A stretch of 64,000 nt of DNA from Alterluteimonas quercicellularis (GTDB lineage Bacteria; Pseudomonadota; Gammaproteobacteria; Xanthomonadales; Xanthomonadaceae): positions 1-64,000 of the forward strand of contig NZ_JAIWPR010000004.1 in the NCBI RefSeq assembly GCF_021191635.1, given 5' to 3'. Below the pieces are notes generated by a model. That model saw only the letters and a list, made by a program, of their open reading frames with translations. It ran no database searches and was not told the origin of the DNA. Both the position numbers and the translations under genes were made by a program. Position 1 is the first letter of the stretch. Every line of letters starts with the position of its first letter. This document shows positions 63,710 through 64,000 of the stretch, piece by piece.

Positions 63710-64000
63710 GCCGGCGGCGCCTGCGACTGGCCGCGGCCGCGCTCGGCATCGCGGTGGCCGGCGCGACCGCGGGCATGGCCACGGCCGCGGCGGCCACCGC
63801 GATCGTCGGCGCGCGGATCCTGCCGGTGTCCGCACCGCCGATCGAGCCGGGGACGCTGGTGGTCGGCGACGACGGCCGGATCGCGGCGCTGGGGCCGGCC
63901 GACGCGGTCGCGGTGCCCGCCGGCGCGCGCCGGATCGACGGCGCCGGGCTCACGGTCTATCCCGGCCTGATCGATTCCGAGACCAGCCTCGGCCTGGCCG
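63706..64000 (+). CDS. Third exported amidohydrolase, cut by window end
   Basis: Only the first 98 residues are visible. It starts with GTG overlapping the previous TGA. A signal peptide (RRRLRLAAAALGIAVAGATAG, with possible RR motif) is followed by TAIVGARILPVSAPPIEPGTLVVGDDGRIAALGPADAV and LTVYPGLIDSETSLGLA. At the place where HxH normally follows PGLID, the sequence reads SETSLG, so the first metal ligands seem absent, as in the group of amidohydrolase-like proteins with altered sites. The rest is outside the window. Confidence 0.8.
   Translation, partial: MSRRRLRLAAAALGIAVAGATAGMATAAAATAIVGARILPVSAPPIEPGTLVVGDDGRIAALGPADAVAVPAGARRIDGAGLTVYPGLIDSETSLGLA

Overview
The window is very GC-rich (around 70 percent or more) and densely packed, with short gaps and many 1-14 bp gene overlaps. 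It reads as the chromosome of a gammaproteobacterium of the Xanthomonadaceae (Lysobacter/Luteimonas/Xanthomonas-like). The strongest pointer is the type II secretion operon in the order E-F-G-H-I-J-K-L-M-N-D, which is the Xanthomonas xps arrangement. TonB-dependent receptors, an AlgP-like histone H1 mimic and GAGCGCGC-type intergenic palindromes agree with this. I saw no rRNA, tRNA, CRISPR array or prophage.

Layout. 1-4.0 kb: an exported HAD-type protein diverges from a TonB receptor, with palindromic repeats outside both. 4.0-8.5 kb: an ELM1-family protein, a RutE-like nitroreductase, YceI, a pirin-like bicupin and a class C serine hydrolase. 8.5-14.7 kb: a minus-strand envelope and stress block (M17 aminopeptidase, YigB-like phosphatase, AI-2E-type permease, an unknown protein, a YqjE/holin-like protein, a DUF883 protein and a DegP-like protease). 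15.2-16.4 kb: a histone H1-like protein and a UspA protein under a near-perfect FNR/ANR-type site. 16.4-22.6 kb: an exported glycoside hydrolase, a dienelactone hydrolase, a globin-coupled diguanylate cyclase, and an aldo/keto reductase and an SDR with twin-arginine-like N-termini. 22.7-26.3 kb: a small membrane protein, then a tightly overlapping set (acyl-CoA dehydrogenase-like, PIG-L deacetylase, NodS-like methyltransferase, family 2 glycosyltransferase). 26.3-41.3 kb: housekeeping and accessory genes, including two DUF808 paralogues, BCCT, YhiN, FKBP, thioredoxin, two alcohol dehydrogenases and TerC with a Cys-rich peptide.

41.3-54.0 kb: hemN diverges from the complete T2SS operon. A 216-bp element with terminal inverted repeats sits at the gspH/gspI junction. 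gspD ends the operon and holds a patch with foreign-looking codon choice. 54.0-55.2 kb is an AT-richer island with one secreted, repeat-containing orphan gene and a terminator. 55.2-57.0 kb holds two overlapping glycosyltransferase-like genes. 57.3-64.0 kb holds a large TonB receptor followed by three overlapping exported amidohydrolases, the last cut by the window edge.

Candidates for less-described biology are the four-gene glycosyltransferase/deacetylase/methyltransferase/ACAD operon, whose logic resembles Nod-factor backbone tailoring; the low-GC orphan beside the secretin gene; the inverted-repeat element that appears to have remodelled the gspI start; and the TonB receptor plus amidohydrolase locus. 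Start sites were chosen from signal peptides, ribosome binding sites, overlaps and family N-termini. Functions rest on reading family motifs by eye, not on database searches.
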